NCBI GenBank assembly: GCA_946699065.1
Contig: CAMPDV010001576.1
Coordinates: 1-64,000 of the forward strand
DNA: 64,000 nucleotides
From: Loxodes magnus
Taxonomy: Eukaryota; Ciliophora; Karyorelictea; Loxodida; Loxodidae
Direction: 5' to 3'
This document shows, piece by piece, positions 23,231 through 35,620 of the stretch. The notes under the pieces are model-generated. The model worked only from the letters and a program-made list of their open reading frames with translations, had not been told where the DNA came from and did not search any database. The position numbers and the translations under genes were made by a program. The stretch's first letter is position 1, and each line of letters opens with the position of its first letter.

Positions 23231-26200
23231 TCATAGAAAAGAAGTCGAAGAGAAAAAATGTAAGTGAGAGAGGATTAAGTGTGTGATTGTTTTTTTATAA
23301 AAAGAAAGTAAAATAAAAAAAGGATGAAAATAATTAATTAAAGGAAAAGTAGGTTTAAATGAGTTTAAGTAATTCATAGAAAAGAAGTCGAAGAGAAAAA
23401 GATGTAAGTGAGAGAGGATTAAGTGTGTGATTGTTTTTTTATAAAAAGAAAGTAAAATAAAAAAAAAATGAAAATAAGTAGTTAAAGGAAAAGTAGGTTT
23501 AAGTGAGTTTAAGTAATTCATAGAAAAGAAGTCGAAGAGAAAAAAATGTAAGTGAGAGAGGATTAAGTGTGTGATTGTTTTTTTATAAAAAGAAAGTAAA
23601 ATAAAAAAAGGATGAAAATAAGTAGTTAAAGGAAAAGTAGGTTTAAGTGAGTTTAAGTAATTCATAGAAAAGAAGTCGAAGAGAAAAAAATGTAAGTGAG
23701 AGAGGATTAAGGTTGTGATTGTTTTTTTATAAAAAGAAAGTAAAATAAAAAAAGGATGAAAATAAGTAGTTAAAGGAAAAGTAGGTTTAAATGAGTTTAA
23801 GTAATTCATAGAAAAGAAGTCGAAGAGAAAAAAATGTAAGTGAGAGAGGATTAAGTGTGTGATTGTTTTTTTATAAAAAGAAAGTAAAATAAAAAAAAAA
23901 TGAAAATAATTAATTAAAGGAAAAGTAGGTTTAAGTAAGTTTAAGTAATTCATAGAAAAGAAGTCGAAGAGAAAAAAATGTAAGTGAGAGAGGATTAAGT
24001 GTGTGATTGTTTTTTTATAAAAAGAAAGTAAAATAAAAAAAGGATGAAAATAATTAATTAAAGGAAAAGTAGGTTTAAGTGAGTTTAAGTAATTCATAGA
24101 AAAGAAGTCGAAGAGAAAAAATGTAAGTGAGAGAGGATTAAGTGTGTGATTGTTTTTTTATAAAAAGAAAGTAAAATAAAAAAAGGATGAAAATAATTAA
24201 TTAAAGGAAAAGTAGGTTTAAATGAGTTTAAGTAATTCATAGAAAAGAAGTCGAGGAGAAAAAGATGTAAGTGAGAGAGGATTAAGTGTGTGATTGTTTT
24301 TTTATAAAAAGAAAGTAAAATAAAAAAAAAATGAAAATAAGTAGTTAAAGGAAAAGTAGGTTTAAGTGAGTTTAAGTAATTCATAGAAAAGAAGTCGAAG
24401 AGAAAAAAATGTTAGTGAGAGAGGATTAAGTGTGTGATTGTTTTTTTATAAAAAGAAAGTAAAATAAAAAAAGGATGAAAATAATTAATTAAAGGAAAAG
24501 TAGGTTTAAGTGAGTTTAAGTAATTCATAGAAAAGAAGTCGAAGAGAAAAAAATGTAAGTGAGAGAGGATTAAGTGTGTGATTGTTTTTTTATAAAAAGA
24601 AAGTAAAATAAAAAAAGGATGAAAATAAGTAGTTAATGGAAAAGTAGGTTTAAGTGAGTTTAAGTAATTCATAGAAAAGAAGTCGAGGAAAAAAATGTAA
24701 GTGAGAGAGGATTAAGTGTGTGATTGTTTTTTTATAAAAAGAAAGTAAAATAAAAAAAGGATGAAAATAAGTAGTTAAAGGAAAAGTAGGTTTAAGTGAG
24801 TTTAAGTAATTCATAGAAAAGAAGTCGAAGAGAAAAAATGTAAGTGAGAGAGGATTAAGTGTGTGATTGTTTTTTTATAAAAAGAAAGTAAAATAAAAAA
24901 AGGATGAAAATAAGTAGTTAAAGGAAAAGTAGGTTTAAGTGAGTTTAAGTAATTCATAGAAAAGAAGTCGAAGAGAAAAAAATGTAAGTGAGAGAGGATT
25001 AAGTGTGTGATTGTTTTTTTATAAAAAGAAAGTAAAATAAAAAAAGGATGAAAATAATTAATTAAAGGAAAAGTAGGTTTAAGTGAGTTTAAGTAATTCA
25101 TAGAAAAGAAGTCGAGGAAAAAAATGTAAGTGAGAGAGGATTAAGTGTGTGATTGTTTTTTTATAAAAAGAAAGTAAAATAAAAAAAGGATGAAAATAAG
25201 TAGTTAATGGAAAAGTAGGTTTAAGTGAGTTTAAGTAATTCATAGAAAAGAAGTCGAAGAGAAAAAAATGTAAGTGAGAGAGGATTAAGTGTGTGATTGT
25301 TTTTTTATAAAAAGAAAGTAAAATAAAAAAAGGATGAAAATAAGTAGTTAATGGAAAAGTAGGTTTAAGTGAGTTTAAGTAATTCATAGAAAAGAAGTCG
25401 AGGAAAAAAATGTAAGTGAGAGAGGATTAAGTGTGTGATTGTTTTTTTATAAAAAGAAAGTAAAATAAAAAAAGGATGAAAATAAGTAGTTAAAGGAAAA
25501 GTAGGTTTAAGTGAGTTTAAGTAATTCATAGAAAAGAAGTCGAGGAGAAAAAGATGTAAGTGAGAGAGGATTAAGTGTGTGATAGTTTTTTTATAAAAAG
25601 AAAGTAAAATAAAAAAAGGATGAAAATAAGTAGTTAAAGGAAAAGTAGGTTTAAGTGAGTTTAAGTAATTCATAGAAAAGAAGTCGAAGAGAAAAAAATG
25701 TGAGTGAGAGAGGATTAAGTGTGTGATTGTTTTTTTATAAAAAGAAAGTAAAATAAAAAAAGGATGAAAATGGTATTTAAAGGAAAAGTAGGTTTAAATG
25801 AGTTTAAGTAATTCATAGAAAAGAAGTCGAAGAGAAAAAATGTAAGTGAGAGAGGATTAAGTGTGTGATTGTTTTTTTATAAAAAGAAAGTAAAATAAAA
25901 AAAGGATGAAAATAAGTAGTTAAAGGAAAAGTAGGTTTAAGTGAGTTTAAGTAATTCATAGAAAAGAAGTCGAAGAGAAAAAAATGTAAGTGAGAGAGGA
26001 TTAAGTGTGTGATTGTTTTTTTATAAAAAGAAAGTAAAATAAAAAAAGGATGAAAATGGTATTTAAAGGAAAAGTAGGTTTAAATGAGTTTAAGTAATTC
26101 ATAGAAAAGAAGTCGAAGAGAAAAAAATGTAAGTGAGAGAGGATTAAGTGTGTGATTGTTTTTTTATAAAAAGAAAGTAAAATAAAAAAAAAATGAAAAT

Positions 26201-27541
26201 AATTAATTAAAGGAAAAGTAGGTTTAAGTGAGTTTAAGTAATTCATAGAAAAGAAGTCGAAGAGAAAAAAATGTAAGTGAGAGAGGATTAAGGTTGTGAT
26301 TGTTTTTTTATAAAAAGAAAGTAAAATAAAAAAAGGATGAAAATAAGTAGTTAAAGGAAAAGTAGGTTTAAATGAGTTTAAGTAATTCATAGAAAAGAAG
26401 TCGAAGAGAAAAAAATGTGAGTGAGAGAGGATTAAGTGTGTGATTGTTTTTTTATAAAAAGAAAGTAAAATAAAAAATGGATGAAAATAAGTAGTTAAAG
26501 GAAAAGTAGGTTTAAGTGAGTTTAAGTAATTCATAGAAAAGAAGTCGAAGAGAAAAAAATGTAAGTGAGAGAGGATTAAAGTTGTGATTGTTTTTTTATA
26601 AAAAGAAAGTAAAATAAAAAAAGGATGAAAATAAGTAGTTAAAGGAAAAGTAGGTTTAAATGAGTTTAAGTAATTCATAGAAAAGAAGTCGAAGAGAAAA
26701 AAATGTAAGTGAGAGAGGATTAAGTGTGTGATTGTTTTTTTATAAAAAGAAAGTAAAATAAAAAAAAAATGAAAATAATTAATTAAAGGAAAAGTAGGTT
26801 TAAGTAAGTTTAAGTAATTCATAGAAAAGAAGTCGAAGAGAAAAAAATGTAAGTGAGAGAGGATTAAGTGTGTGATTGTTTTTTTATAAAAAGAAAGTAA
26901 AATAAAAAAAGGATGAAAATAATTAATTAAAGGAAAAGTAGGTTTAAGTGAGTTTAAGTAATTCATAGAAAAGAAGTCGAAGAGAAAAAATGTAAGTGAG
27001 AGAGGATTAAGTGTGTGATTGTTTTTTTATAAAAAGAAAGTAAAATAAAAAAAGGATGAAAATAATTAATTAAAGGAAAAGTAGGTTTAAATGAGTTTAA
27101 GTAATTCATAGAAAAGAAGTCGAGGAGAAAAAGATGTAAGTGAGAGAGGATTAAGTGTGTGATTGTTTTTTTATAAAAAGAAAGTAAAATAAAAAAAAAA
27201 TGAAAATAAGTAGTTAAAGGAAAAGTAGGTTTAAGTGAGTTTAAGTAATTCATAGAAAAGAAGTCGAAGAGAAAAAAATGTTAGTGAGAGAGGATTAAGT
27301 GTGTGATTGTTTTTTTATAAAAAGAAAGTAAAATAAAAAAAGGATGAAAATAATTAATTAAAGGAAAAGTAGGTTTAAGTGAGTTTAAGTAATTCATAGA
27401 AAAGAAGTCGAAGAGAAAAAAATGTAAGTGAGAGAGGATTAAGTGTGTGATTGTTTTTTTATAAAAAGAAAGTAAAATAAAAAAAGGATGAAAGTAAGTA
27501 GTTAATGGAAAAGTAGGTTTAAGTGAGTTTAAGTAATTCAT
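23231..27541. repeat. Higher-order repeat, 2,869-bp (20-unit) period
   Basis: The rare ATGTTAGTGAG variant near 24,411 recurs near 27,280, and the preceding ordered string of variants (GTTTAAGTAAG, the GAGGAGAAAAAGATG unit, AAAAAAAAATG units, an 11-base AAAAAATGTAA form) recurs at the same offset of 2,869 bp. About 23,500-24,670 and 26,370-27,541 are therefore copies of a block repeated after about 20 units. One later copy has a private AAAGTAAGTAG (near 27,490), so some divergence followed the duplication. Confidence 0.82.
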
Positions 27542-28300
27542 AGAAAAGAAGTCGAAGAGAAAAAAATGTAAGTGAGAGAGGATTAAGTGTGTGATTGTTT
27601 TTTTATAAAAAGAAAGTAAAATAAAAAAAGGATGAAAATGGTATTTAAAGGAAAAGTAGGTTTAAATGAGTTTAAGTAATTCATAGAAAAGAAGTCGAGG
27701 AGAAAAAGATGTAAGTGAGAGAGGATTAAGTGTGTGATTGTTTTTTTATAAAAAGAAAGTAAAATAAAAAATGGATGAAAATAATTAATTAAAGGAAAAG
27801 TAGGTTTAAGTGAGTTTAAGTAATTCATAGAAAAGAAGTCGAAGAGAAAAAAATGTAAGTGAGAGAGGATTAAGTGTGTGATTGTTTTTTTATAAAAAGA
27901 AAGTAAAATAAAAAAAGGATGAAAATAATTAATTAAAGGAAAAGTAGGTTTAAGTGAGTTTAAGTAATTCATAGAAAAGAAGTCGAAGAGAAAAAAATGT
28001 AAGTGAGAGAGGATTAAGTGTGTGATTGTTTTTTTATAAAAAGAAAGTAAAATAAAAAAAGGATGAAAATAATTAATTAAAGGAAAAGTAGGTTTAAGTG
28101 AGTTTAAGTAATTCATAGAAAAGAAGTCGAAGAGAAAAAATGTAAGTGAGAGAGGATTAAGTGTGTGATTGTTTTTTTATAAAAAGAAAGTAAAATAAAA
28201 AAAGGATGAAAATAATTAATTAAAGGAAAAGTAGGTTTAAGTGAGTTTAAGTAATTCATAGAAAAGAAGTCGAAGAGAAAAAAATGTAAGTGAGAGAGGA

Positions 28301-31300
28301 TTAAGTGTGTGATTGTTTTTTTATAAAAAGAAAGTAAAATAAAAAAAGGATGAAAATGGTATTTAAAGGAAAAGTAGGTTTAAATGAGTTTAAGTAATTC
28401 ATAGAAAAGAAGTCGAAGAGAAAAAAATGTAAGTGAGAGAGGATTAAGTGTGTGATTGTTTTTTTATAAAAAGAAAGTAAAATAAAAAAAGGATGAAAAT
28501 AAGTAGTTAAAGGAAAGGTAGGTTTAAGTGAGTTTAAGTAATTCATAGAAAAGAAGTCGAAGAGAAAAAAATGTAAGTGAGAGAGGATTAAGTGTGTGAT
28601 TGTTTTTTTATAAAAAGAAAGTAAAATAAAAAAAGGATGAAAATGGTATTTAAAGGAAAAGTAGGTTTAAATGAGTTTAAGTAATTCATAGAAAAGAAGT
28701 CGAAGAGAAAAAAATGTAAGTGAGAGAGGATTAAGGTTGTGATTGTTTTTTTATAAAAAGAAAGTAAAATAAAAAATGGATGAAAATAAGTAGTTAAAGG
28801 AAAAGTAGGTTTAAGTGAGTTTAAGTAATTCATAGAAAAGAAGTCGAAGAGAAAAAAATGTAAGTGAGAGAGGATTAAGTGTGTGATTGTTTTTTTATAA
28901 AAAGAAAGTAAAATAAAAAAAGGATGAAAATGGTATTTAAAGGAAAAGTAGGTTTAAATGAGTTTAAGTAATTCATAGAAAAGAAGTCGAAGAGAAAAAA
29001 ATGTAAGTGAGAGAGGATTAAGTGTGTGATTGTTTTTTTATAAAAAGAAAGTAAAATAAAAAAAAAATGAAAATAATTAATTAAAGGAAAAGTAGGTTTA
29101 AGTGAGTTTAAGTAATTCATAGAAAAGAAGTCGAAGAGAAAAAAATGTAAGTGAGAGAGGATTAAGTGTGTGATTGTTTTTTTATAAAAAGAAAGTAAAA
29201 TAAAAAAAGGATGAAAATGGTATTTAAAGGAAAAGTAGGTTTAAATGAGTTTAAGTAATTCATAGAAAAGAAGTCGAAGAGAAAAAAATGTAAGTGAGAG
29301 AGGATTAAGTGTGTGATTGTTTTTTTATAAAAAGAAAGTAAAATAAAAAAAGGATGAAAATAAGTAGTTAAAGGAAAGGTAGGTTTAAGTGAGTTTAAGT
29401 AATTCATAGAAAAGAAGTCGAAGAGAAAAAAATGTAAGTGAGAGAGGATTAAGTGTGTGATTGTTTTTTTATAAAAAGAAAGTAAAATAAAAAAAGGATG
29501 AAAATGGTATTTAAAGGAAAAGTAGGTTTAAATGAGTTTAAGTAATTCATAGAAAAGAAGTCGAAGAGAAAAAAATGTAAGTGAGAGAGGATTAAGGTTG
29601 TGATTGTTTTTTTATAAAAAGAAAGTAAAATAAAAAATGGATGAAAATAAGTAGTTAAAGGAAAAGTAGGTTTAAGTGAGTTTAAGTAATTCATAGAAAA
29701 GAAGTCGAAGAGAAAAAAATGTAAGTGAGAGAGGATTAAGTGTGTGATTGTTTTTTTATAAAAAGAAAGTAAAATAAAAAAAGGATGAAAATGGTATTTA
29801 AAGGAAAAGTAGGTTTAAGTGAGTTTAAGTAATTCATAGAAAAGAAGTCGAGGAGAAAAAAATGTAAGTGAGAGAGGATTAAGTGTGTGATTGTTTTTTT
29901 ATAAAAAGAAAGTAAAATAAAAAAAGGATGAAAATAATTAATTAAAGGAAAAGTAGGTTTAAGTGAGTTTAAGTAATTCATAGAAAAGAAGTCGAAGAGA
30001 AAAAAATGTAAGTGAGAGAGGATTAAGTGTGTGATTGTTTTTTTATAAAAAGAAAGTAAAATAAAAAAAGGATGAAAATAATTAATTAAAGGAAAAGTAG
30101 GTTTAAGTGAGTTTAAGTAATTCATAGAAAAGAAGTCGAAGAGAAAAAATGTAAGTGAGAGAGGATTAAGTGTGTGATTGTTTTTTTATAAAAAGAAAGT
30201 AAAATAAAAAAAGGATGAAAATAATTAATTAAAGGAAAAGTAGGTTTAAGTGAGTTTAAGTAATTCATAGAAAAGAAGTCGAAGAGAAAAAAATGTAAGT
30301 GAGAGAGGATTAAGTGTGTGATTGTTTTTTTATAAAAAGAAAGTAAAATAAAAAAAGGATGAAAATGGTATTTAAAGGAAAAGTAGGTTTAAATGAGTTT
30401 AAGTAATTCATAGAAAAGAAGTCGAAGAGAAAAAAATGTAAGTGAGAGAGGATTAAGTGTGTGATTGTTTTTTTATAAAAAGAAAGTAAAATAAAAAAAG
30501 GATGAAAATAAGTAGTTAAAGGAAAGGTAGGTTTAAGTGAGTTTAAGTAATTCATAGAAAAGAAGTCGAAGAGAAAAAAATGTAAGTGAGAGAGGATTAA
30601 GTGTGTGATTGTTTTTTTATAAAAAGAAAGTAAAATAAAAAAAGGATGAAAATGGTATTTAAAGGAAAAGTAGGTTTAAATGAGTTTAAGTAATTCATAG
30701 AAAAGAAGTCGAAGAGAAAAAAATGTAAGTGAGAGAGGATTAAGTGTGTGATTGTTTTTTTATAAAAAGAAAGTAAAATAAAAAAAAAATGAAAATAATT
30801 AATTAAAGGAAAAGTAGGTTTAAGTGAGTTTAAGTAATTCATAGAAAAGAAGTCGAAGAGAAAAAAATGTAAGTGAGAGAGGATTAAGTGTGTGATTGTT
30901 TTTTTATAAAAAGAAAGTAAAATAAAAAAAGGATGAAAATGGTATTTAAAGGAAAAGTAGGTTTAAATGAGTTTAAGTAATTCATAGAAAAGAAGTCGAA
31001 GAGAAAAAAATGTAAGTGAGAGAGGATTAAGTGTGTGATTGTTTTTTTATAAAAAGAAAGTAAAATAAAAAAAGGATGAAAATAAGTAGTTAAAGGAAAG
31101 GTAGGTTTAAGTGAGTTTAAGTAATTCATAGAAAAGAAGTCGAAGAGAAAAAAATGTAAGTGAGAGAGGATTAAGTGTGTGATTGTTTTTTTATAAAAAG
31201 AAAGTAAAATAAAAAAAGGATGAAAATGGTATTTAAAGGAAAAGTAGGTTTAAGTGAGTTTAAGTAATTCATAGAAAAGAAGTCGAAGAGAAAAAAATGT

Positions 31301-32300
31301 AAGTGAGAGAGGATTAAGGTTGTGATTGTTTTTTTATAAAAAGAAAGTAAAATAAAAAAAGGATGAAAATGGTATTTAAAGGAAAAGTAGGTTTAAATGA
31401 GTTTAAGTAATTCATAGAAAAGAAGTCGAAGAGAAAAAAATGTAAGTGAGAGAGGATTAAGTGTGTGATTGTTTTTTTATAAAAAGAAAGTAAAATAAAA
31501 AAAGGATGAAAATGGTATTTAAAGGAAAAGTAGGTTTAAGTGAGTTTAAGTAATTCATAGAAAAGAAGTCGAGGAGAAAAAAATGTAAGTGAGAGAGGAT
31601 TAAGTGTGTGATTGTTTTTTTATAAAAAGAAAGTAAAATAAAAAAAGGATGAAAATAAGTAGTTAAAGGAAAGGTAGGTTTAAGTGAGTTTAAGTAATTC
31701 ATAGAAAAGAAGTCGAAGAGAAAAAAATGTAAGTGAGAGAGGATTAAGTGTGTGATTGTTTTTTTATAAAAAGAAAGTAAAATAAAAAAAGGATGAAAAT
31801 GGTATTTAAAGGAAAAGTAGGTTTAAATGAGTTTAAGTAATTCATAGAAAAGAAGTCGAAGAGAAAAAAATGTAAGTGAGAGAGGATTAAGGTTGTGATT
31901 GTTTTTTTATAAAAAGAAAGTAAAATAAAAAATGGATGAAAATAAGTAGTTAAAGGAAAAGTAGGTTTAAGTGAGTTTAAGTAATTCATAGAAAAGAAGT
32001 CGAAGAGAAAAAAATGTAAGTGAGAGAGGATTAAGTGTGTGATTGTTTTTTTATAAAAAGAAAGTAAAATAAAAAAAGGATAAAAATGGTATTTAAAGGA
32101 AAAGTAGGTTTAAATGAGTTTAAGTAATTCATAGAAAAGAAGTCGAAGAGAAAAAAATGTAAGTGAGAGAGGATTAAGGTTGTGATTGTTTTTTTATAAA
32201 AAGAAAGTAAAATAAAAAATGGATGAAAATAAGTAGTTAAAGGAAAAGTAGGTTTAAGTGAGTTTAAGTAATTCATAGAAAAGAAGTCGAAGAGAAAAAA
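28301..32300. repeat. Dimeric (287-bp) and hexameric (861-bp) higher-order array
   Basis: Two unit types alternate: one with GTTTAAGTGAG followed by GGTATTTAAAGG, the next with GTTTAAATGAG followed by a 144-bp AAGTAG or AATTAA end. Equivalent positions fall at 28,301, 28,588, 28,875, 29,162, 29,449 and 29,736, each 287 bp apart. Three dimer subtypes (plain, GGTTGTG with AAATGG, and AAAAAAATG with AATTAA) repeat in that order after 861 bp (28,301 and 29,162). A marker GGAAAGGTAGG recurs near 28,514, 29,375, 30,523, 31,097 and 31,671. Similar dimers resume at 30,310 (2,009 bp after 28,301). This is the most regular higher-order structure in the window. Confidence 0.87.
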
Positions 32301-35300
32301 ATGTAAGTGAGAGAGGATTAAGTGTGTGATTGTTTTTTTATAAAAAGAAAGTAAAATAAAAAAAGGATGAAAATGGTATTTAAAGGAAAAGTAGGTTTAA
32401 GTGAGTTTAAGTAATTCATAGAAAAGAAGTCGAGGAGAAAAAAATGTAAGTGAGAGAGGATTAAGTGTGTGATTGTTTTTTTATAAAAAGAAAGTAAAAT
32501 AAAAAAAGGATGAAAATAATTAATTAAAGGAAAAGTAGGTTTAAGTGAGTTTAAGTAATTCATAGAAAAGAAGTCGAAGAGAAAAAAATGTAAGTGAGAG
32601 AGGATTAAGTGTGTGATTGTTTTTTTATAAAAAGAAAGTAAAATAAAAAAAGGATGAAAATAAGTAGTTAAAGGAAAAGTAGGTTTAAGTGAGTTTAAGT
32701 AATTCATAGAAAAGAAGTCGAAGAGAAAAAAATGTAAGTGAGAGAGGATTAAGTGTGTGATTGTTTTTTTATAAAAAGAAAGTAAAATAAAAAAAGGATG
32801 AAAATGGTATTTAAAGGAAAAGTAGGTTTAAGTGAGTTTAAGTAATTCATAGAAAAGAAGTCGAAGAGAAAAAAATGTAAGTGAGAGAGGATTAAGTGTG
32901 TGATTGTTTTTTTATAAAAAGAAAGTAAAATAAAAAATGGATGAAAATAAGTAGTTAAAGGAAAAGTAGGTTTAAGTGAGTTTAAGTAATTCATAGAAAA
33001 GAAGTCGAAGAGAAAAAAATGTAAGTGAGAGAGGATTAAGTGTGTGATTGTTTTTTTATAAAAAGAAAGTAAAATAAAAAAAGGATGAAAATAATTAATT
33101 AAAGGAAAAGTAGGTTTAAGTGAGTTTAAGTAATTCATAGAAAAGAAGTCGAAGAGAAAAAAATGTAAGTGAGAGAGGATTAAGTGTGTGATTGTTTTTT
33201 TATAAAAAGAAAGTAAAATAAAAAAAGGATGAAAATGGTATTTAAAGGAAAAGTAGGTTTAAGTGAGATTAAGTAATTCATAGAAAAGAAGTTGAAGAGA
33301 AAAAATGTAAGTGAGAGAGGATTAAGTGTGTGATTGTTTTTTTATAAAAAGAAAGTAAAATAAAAAAAGGATGAAAATGGTATTTAAAGGAAAAGTAGGT
33401 TTAAGTGAGTTTAAGTAATTCATAGAAAAGAAGTCGAAGAGAAAAAAATGTAAGTGAGAGAGGATTAAGTGTGTGATTGTTTTTTTATAAAAAGAAAGTA
33501 AAATAAAAAAAGGATGAAAATAAGTAATTAAAGGAAAAGTAGGTTTAAGTGAGTTTAAGTAATTCATAGAAAAGAAGTCGAAGAGAAAAAAATGTAAGTG
33601 AGAGAGGATTAAGTGTGTGATTGTTTTTTTATAAAAAGAAAGTAAAATAAAAAAAAAATGAAAATAATTAATTAAAGGAAAAGTAGGTTTAAGTGAGTTT
33701 AAGTAATTCATAGAAAAGAAGTCGAAGAGAAAAAAATGTAAGTGAGAGAGGATTAAGTGTGTGATTGTTTTTTTATAAAAAGAAAGTAAAATAAAAAAAG
33801 GATGAAAATGGTATTTAAAGGAAAAGTAGGTTTAAGTGAGTTTAAGTAATTCATAGAAAAGAAGTCGAAGAGAAAAAAATGTAAGTGAGAGAGGATTAAG
33901 TGTGTGATTGTTTTTTTATAAAAAGAAAGTAAAATAAAAAAAGGATGAAAATGGTATTTAAAGGAAAAGTAGGTTTAAGTGAGTTTAAGTAATTCATAGA
34001 AAAGAAGTCGAAGAGAAAAAAATGTAAGTGAGAGAGGATTAAGTGTGTGATTGTTTTTTTATAAAAAGAAAGTAAAATAAAAAAAGGATGAAAATAAGTA
34101 GTTAATGGAAAAGTAGGTTTAAGTGAGTTTAAGTAATTCATAGAAAAGAAGTCGAAGAGAAAAAAATGTAAGTGAGAGAGGATTAAGTGTGTGATTGTTT
34201 TTTTATAAAAAGAAAGTAAAATAAAAAAAGGATGAAAATAAGTAGTTAAAGGAAAAGTAGGTTTAAGTGAGTTTAAGTAATTCATAGAAAAGAAGTCGAA
34301 GAGAAAAAAATGTGAGTGAGAGAGGATTAAGTGTGTGATTGTTTTTTTATAAAAAGAAAGTAAAATAAAAAAAGGATGAAAATAAGTAATTAAAGGAAAA
34401 GTAGGTTTAAGTGAGTTTAAGTAATTCATAGAAAAGAAGTCGAAGAGAAAAAAATGTAAGTGAGAGAGGATTAAGTGTGTGATTGTTTTTTTATAAAAAG
34501 AAAGTAAAATAAAAAAAGGATGAAAATGGTATTTAAAGGAAAAGTAGGTTTAAGTGAGTTTAAGTAATTCATAGAAAAGAAGTCGAAGAGAAAAAAATGT
34601 AAGTGAGAGAGGATTAAGTGTGTGATTGTTTTTTTATAAAAAGAAAGTAAAATAAAAAAAGGATGAAAATGGTATTTAAAGGAAAAGTAGGTTTAAATGA
34701 GTTTAAGTAATTCATAGAAAAGAAGTCGAAGAGAAAAAAATGTAAGTGAGAGAGGATTAAGTGTGTGATTGTTTTTTTATAAAAAGAAAGTAAAATAAAA
34801 AAAGGATGAAAATAATTAATTAAAGGAAAAGTAGGTTTAAGTGAGTTTAAGTAATTCATAGAAAAGAAGTCGAAGAGAAAAAAATGTAAGTGAGAGAGGA
34901 TTAAGTGTGTGATTGTTTTTTTATAAAAAGAAAGTAAAATAAAAAAAGGATGAAAATAATTAATTAAAGGAAAAGTAGGTTTAAGTGAGTTTAAGTAATT
35001 CATAGAAAAGAAGTCGAAGAGAAAAAAATGTAAGTGAGAGAGGATTAAGTGTGTGATTGTTTTTTTATAAAAAGAAAGTAAAATAAAAAAAGGATGAAAA
35101 TGGTATTTAAAGGAAAAGTAGGTTTAAGTGAGTTTAAGTAATTCATAGAAAAGAAGTCGAAGAGAAAAAAATGTAAGTGAGAGAGGATTAAGGTTGTGAT
35201 TGTTTTTTTATAAAAAGAAAGTAAAATAAAAAATGGATGAAAATAAGTATTTAAAGGAAAAGTAGGTTTAAGTGAGTTTAAGTAATTCATAGAAAAGAAG

Positions 35301-35620
35301 TCGAAGAGAAAAAATGTAAGTGAGAGAGGATTAAGTGTGTGATTGTTTTTTTATAAAAAGAAAGTAAAATAAAAAAAGGATGAAAATGGTATTTAAAGGA
35401 AAAGTAGGTTTAAGTGAGATTAAGTAATTCATAGAAAAGAAGTTGAAGAGAAAAAATGTAAGTGAGAGAGGATTAAGTGTGTGATTGTTTTTTTATAAAA
35501 AGAAAGTAAAATAAAAAAAGGATGAAAATGGTATTTAAAGGAAAAGTAGGTTTAAGTGAGTTTAAGTAATTCATAGAAAAGAAGTCGAAGAGAAAAAAAT
35601 GTAAGTGAGAGAGGATTAAG
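32301..35620. repeat. Transitional array block
   Basis: Units of all main classes are mixed with no strict higher-order order that I could establish by eye. New markers that become common further right first appear here: GTGAGATTAAG combined with GAAGTTGAAGAG (near 33,266-33,297 and again near 35,416-35,447), and regular use of AAAAAATGGATG. Several 144-bp units lie in series. Nothing other than satellite is present. Confidence 0.75.

Larger units (their letters stand above)
13801..28300. repeat. Array block rich in 144-bp variants
   Basis: Here AATTAATTAAAGG, AAGTAATTAAAGG and AAGTAGTTAATGG units are common. Because each adds one base, runs of successive 144-bp units keep a minus-strand frame open for up to 321 codons (26,001-26,966). 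Other markers of this block are AAAAAAAAATGAAAA instead of AAAAAAAGGATG, GTCGAGGAAAAAAATG (a shortened CGAAGAG segment), AAAAAGATG, TTTAATTAATTCAT, and GATAGTTTTTTT. The diversity is higher than in the left 5 kb, suggesting an older or less often homogenised part of the array. Confidence 0.8.
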
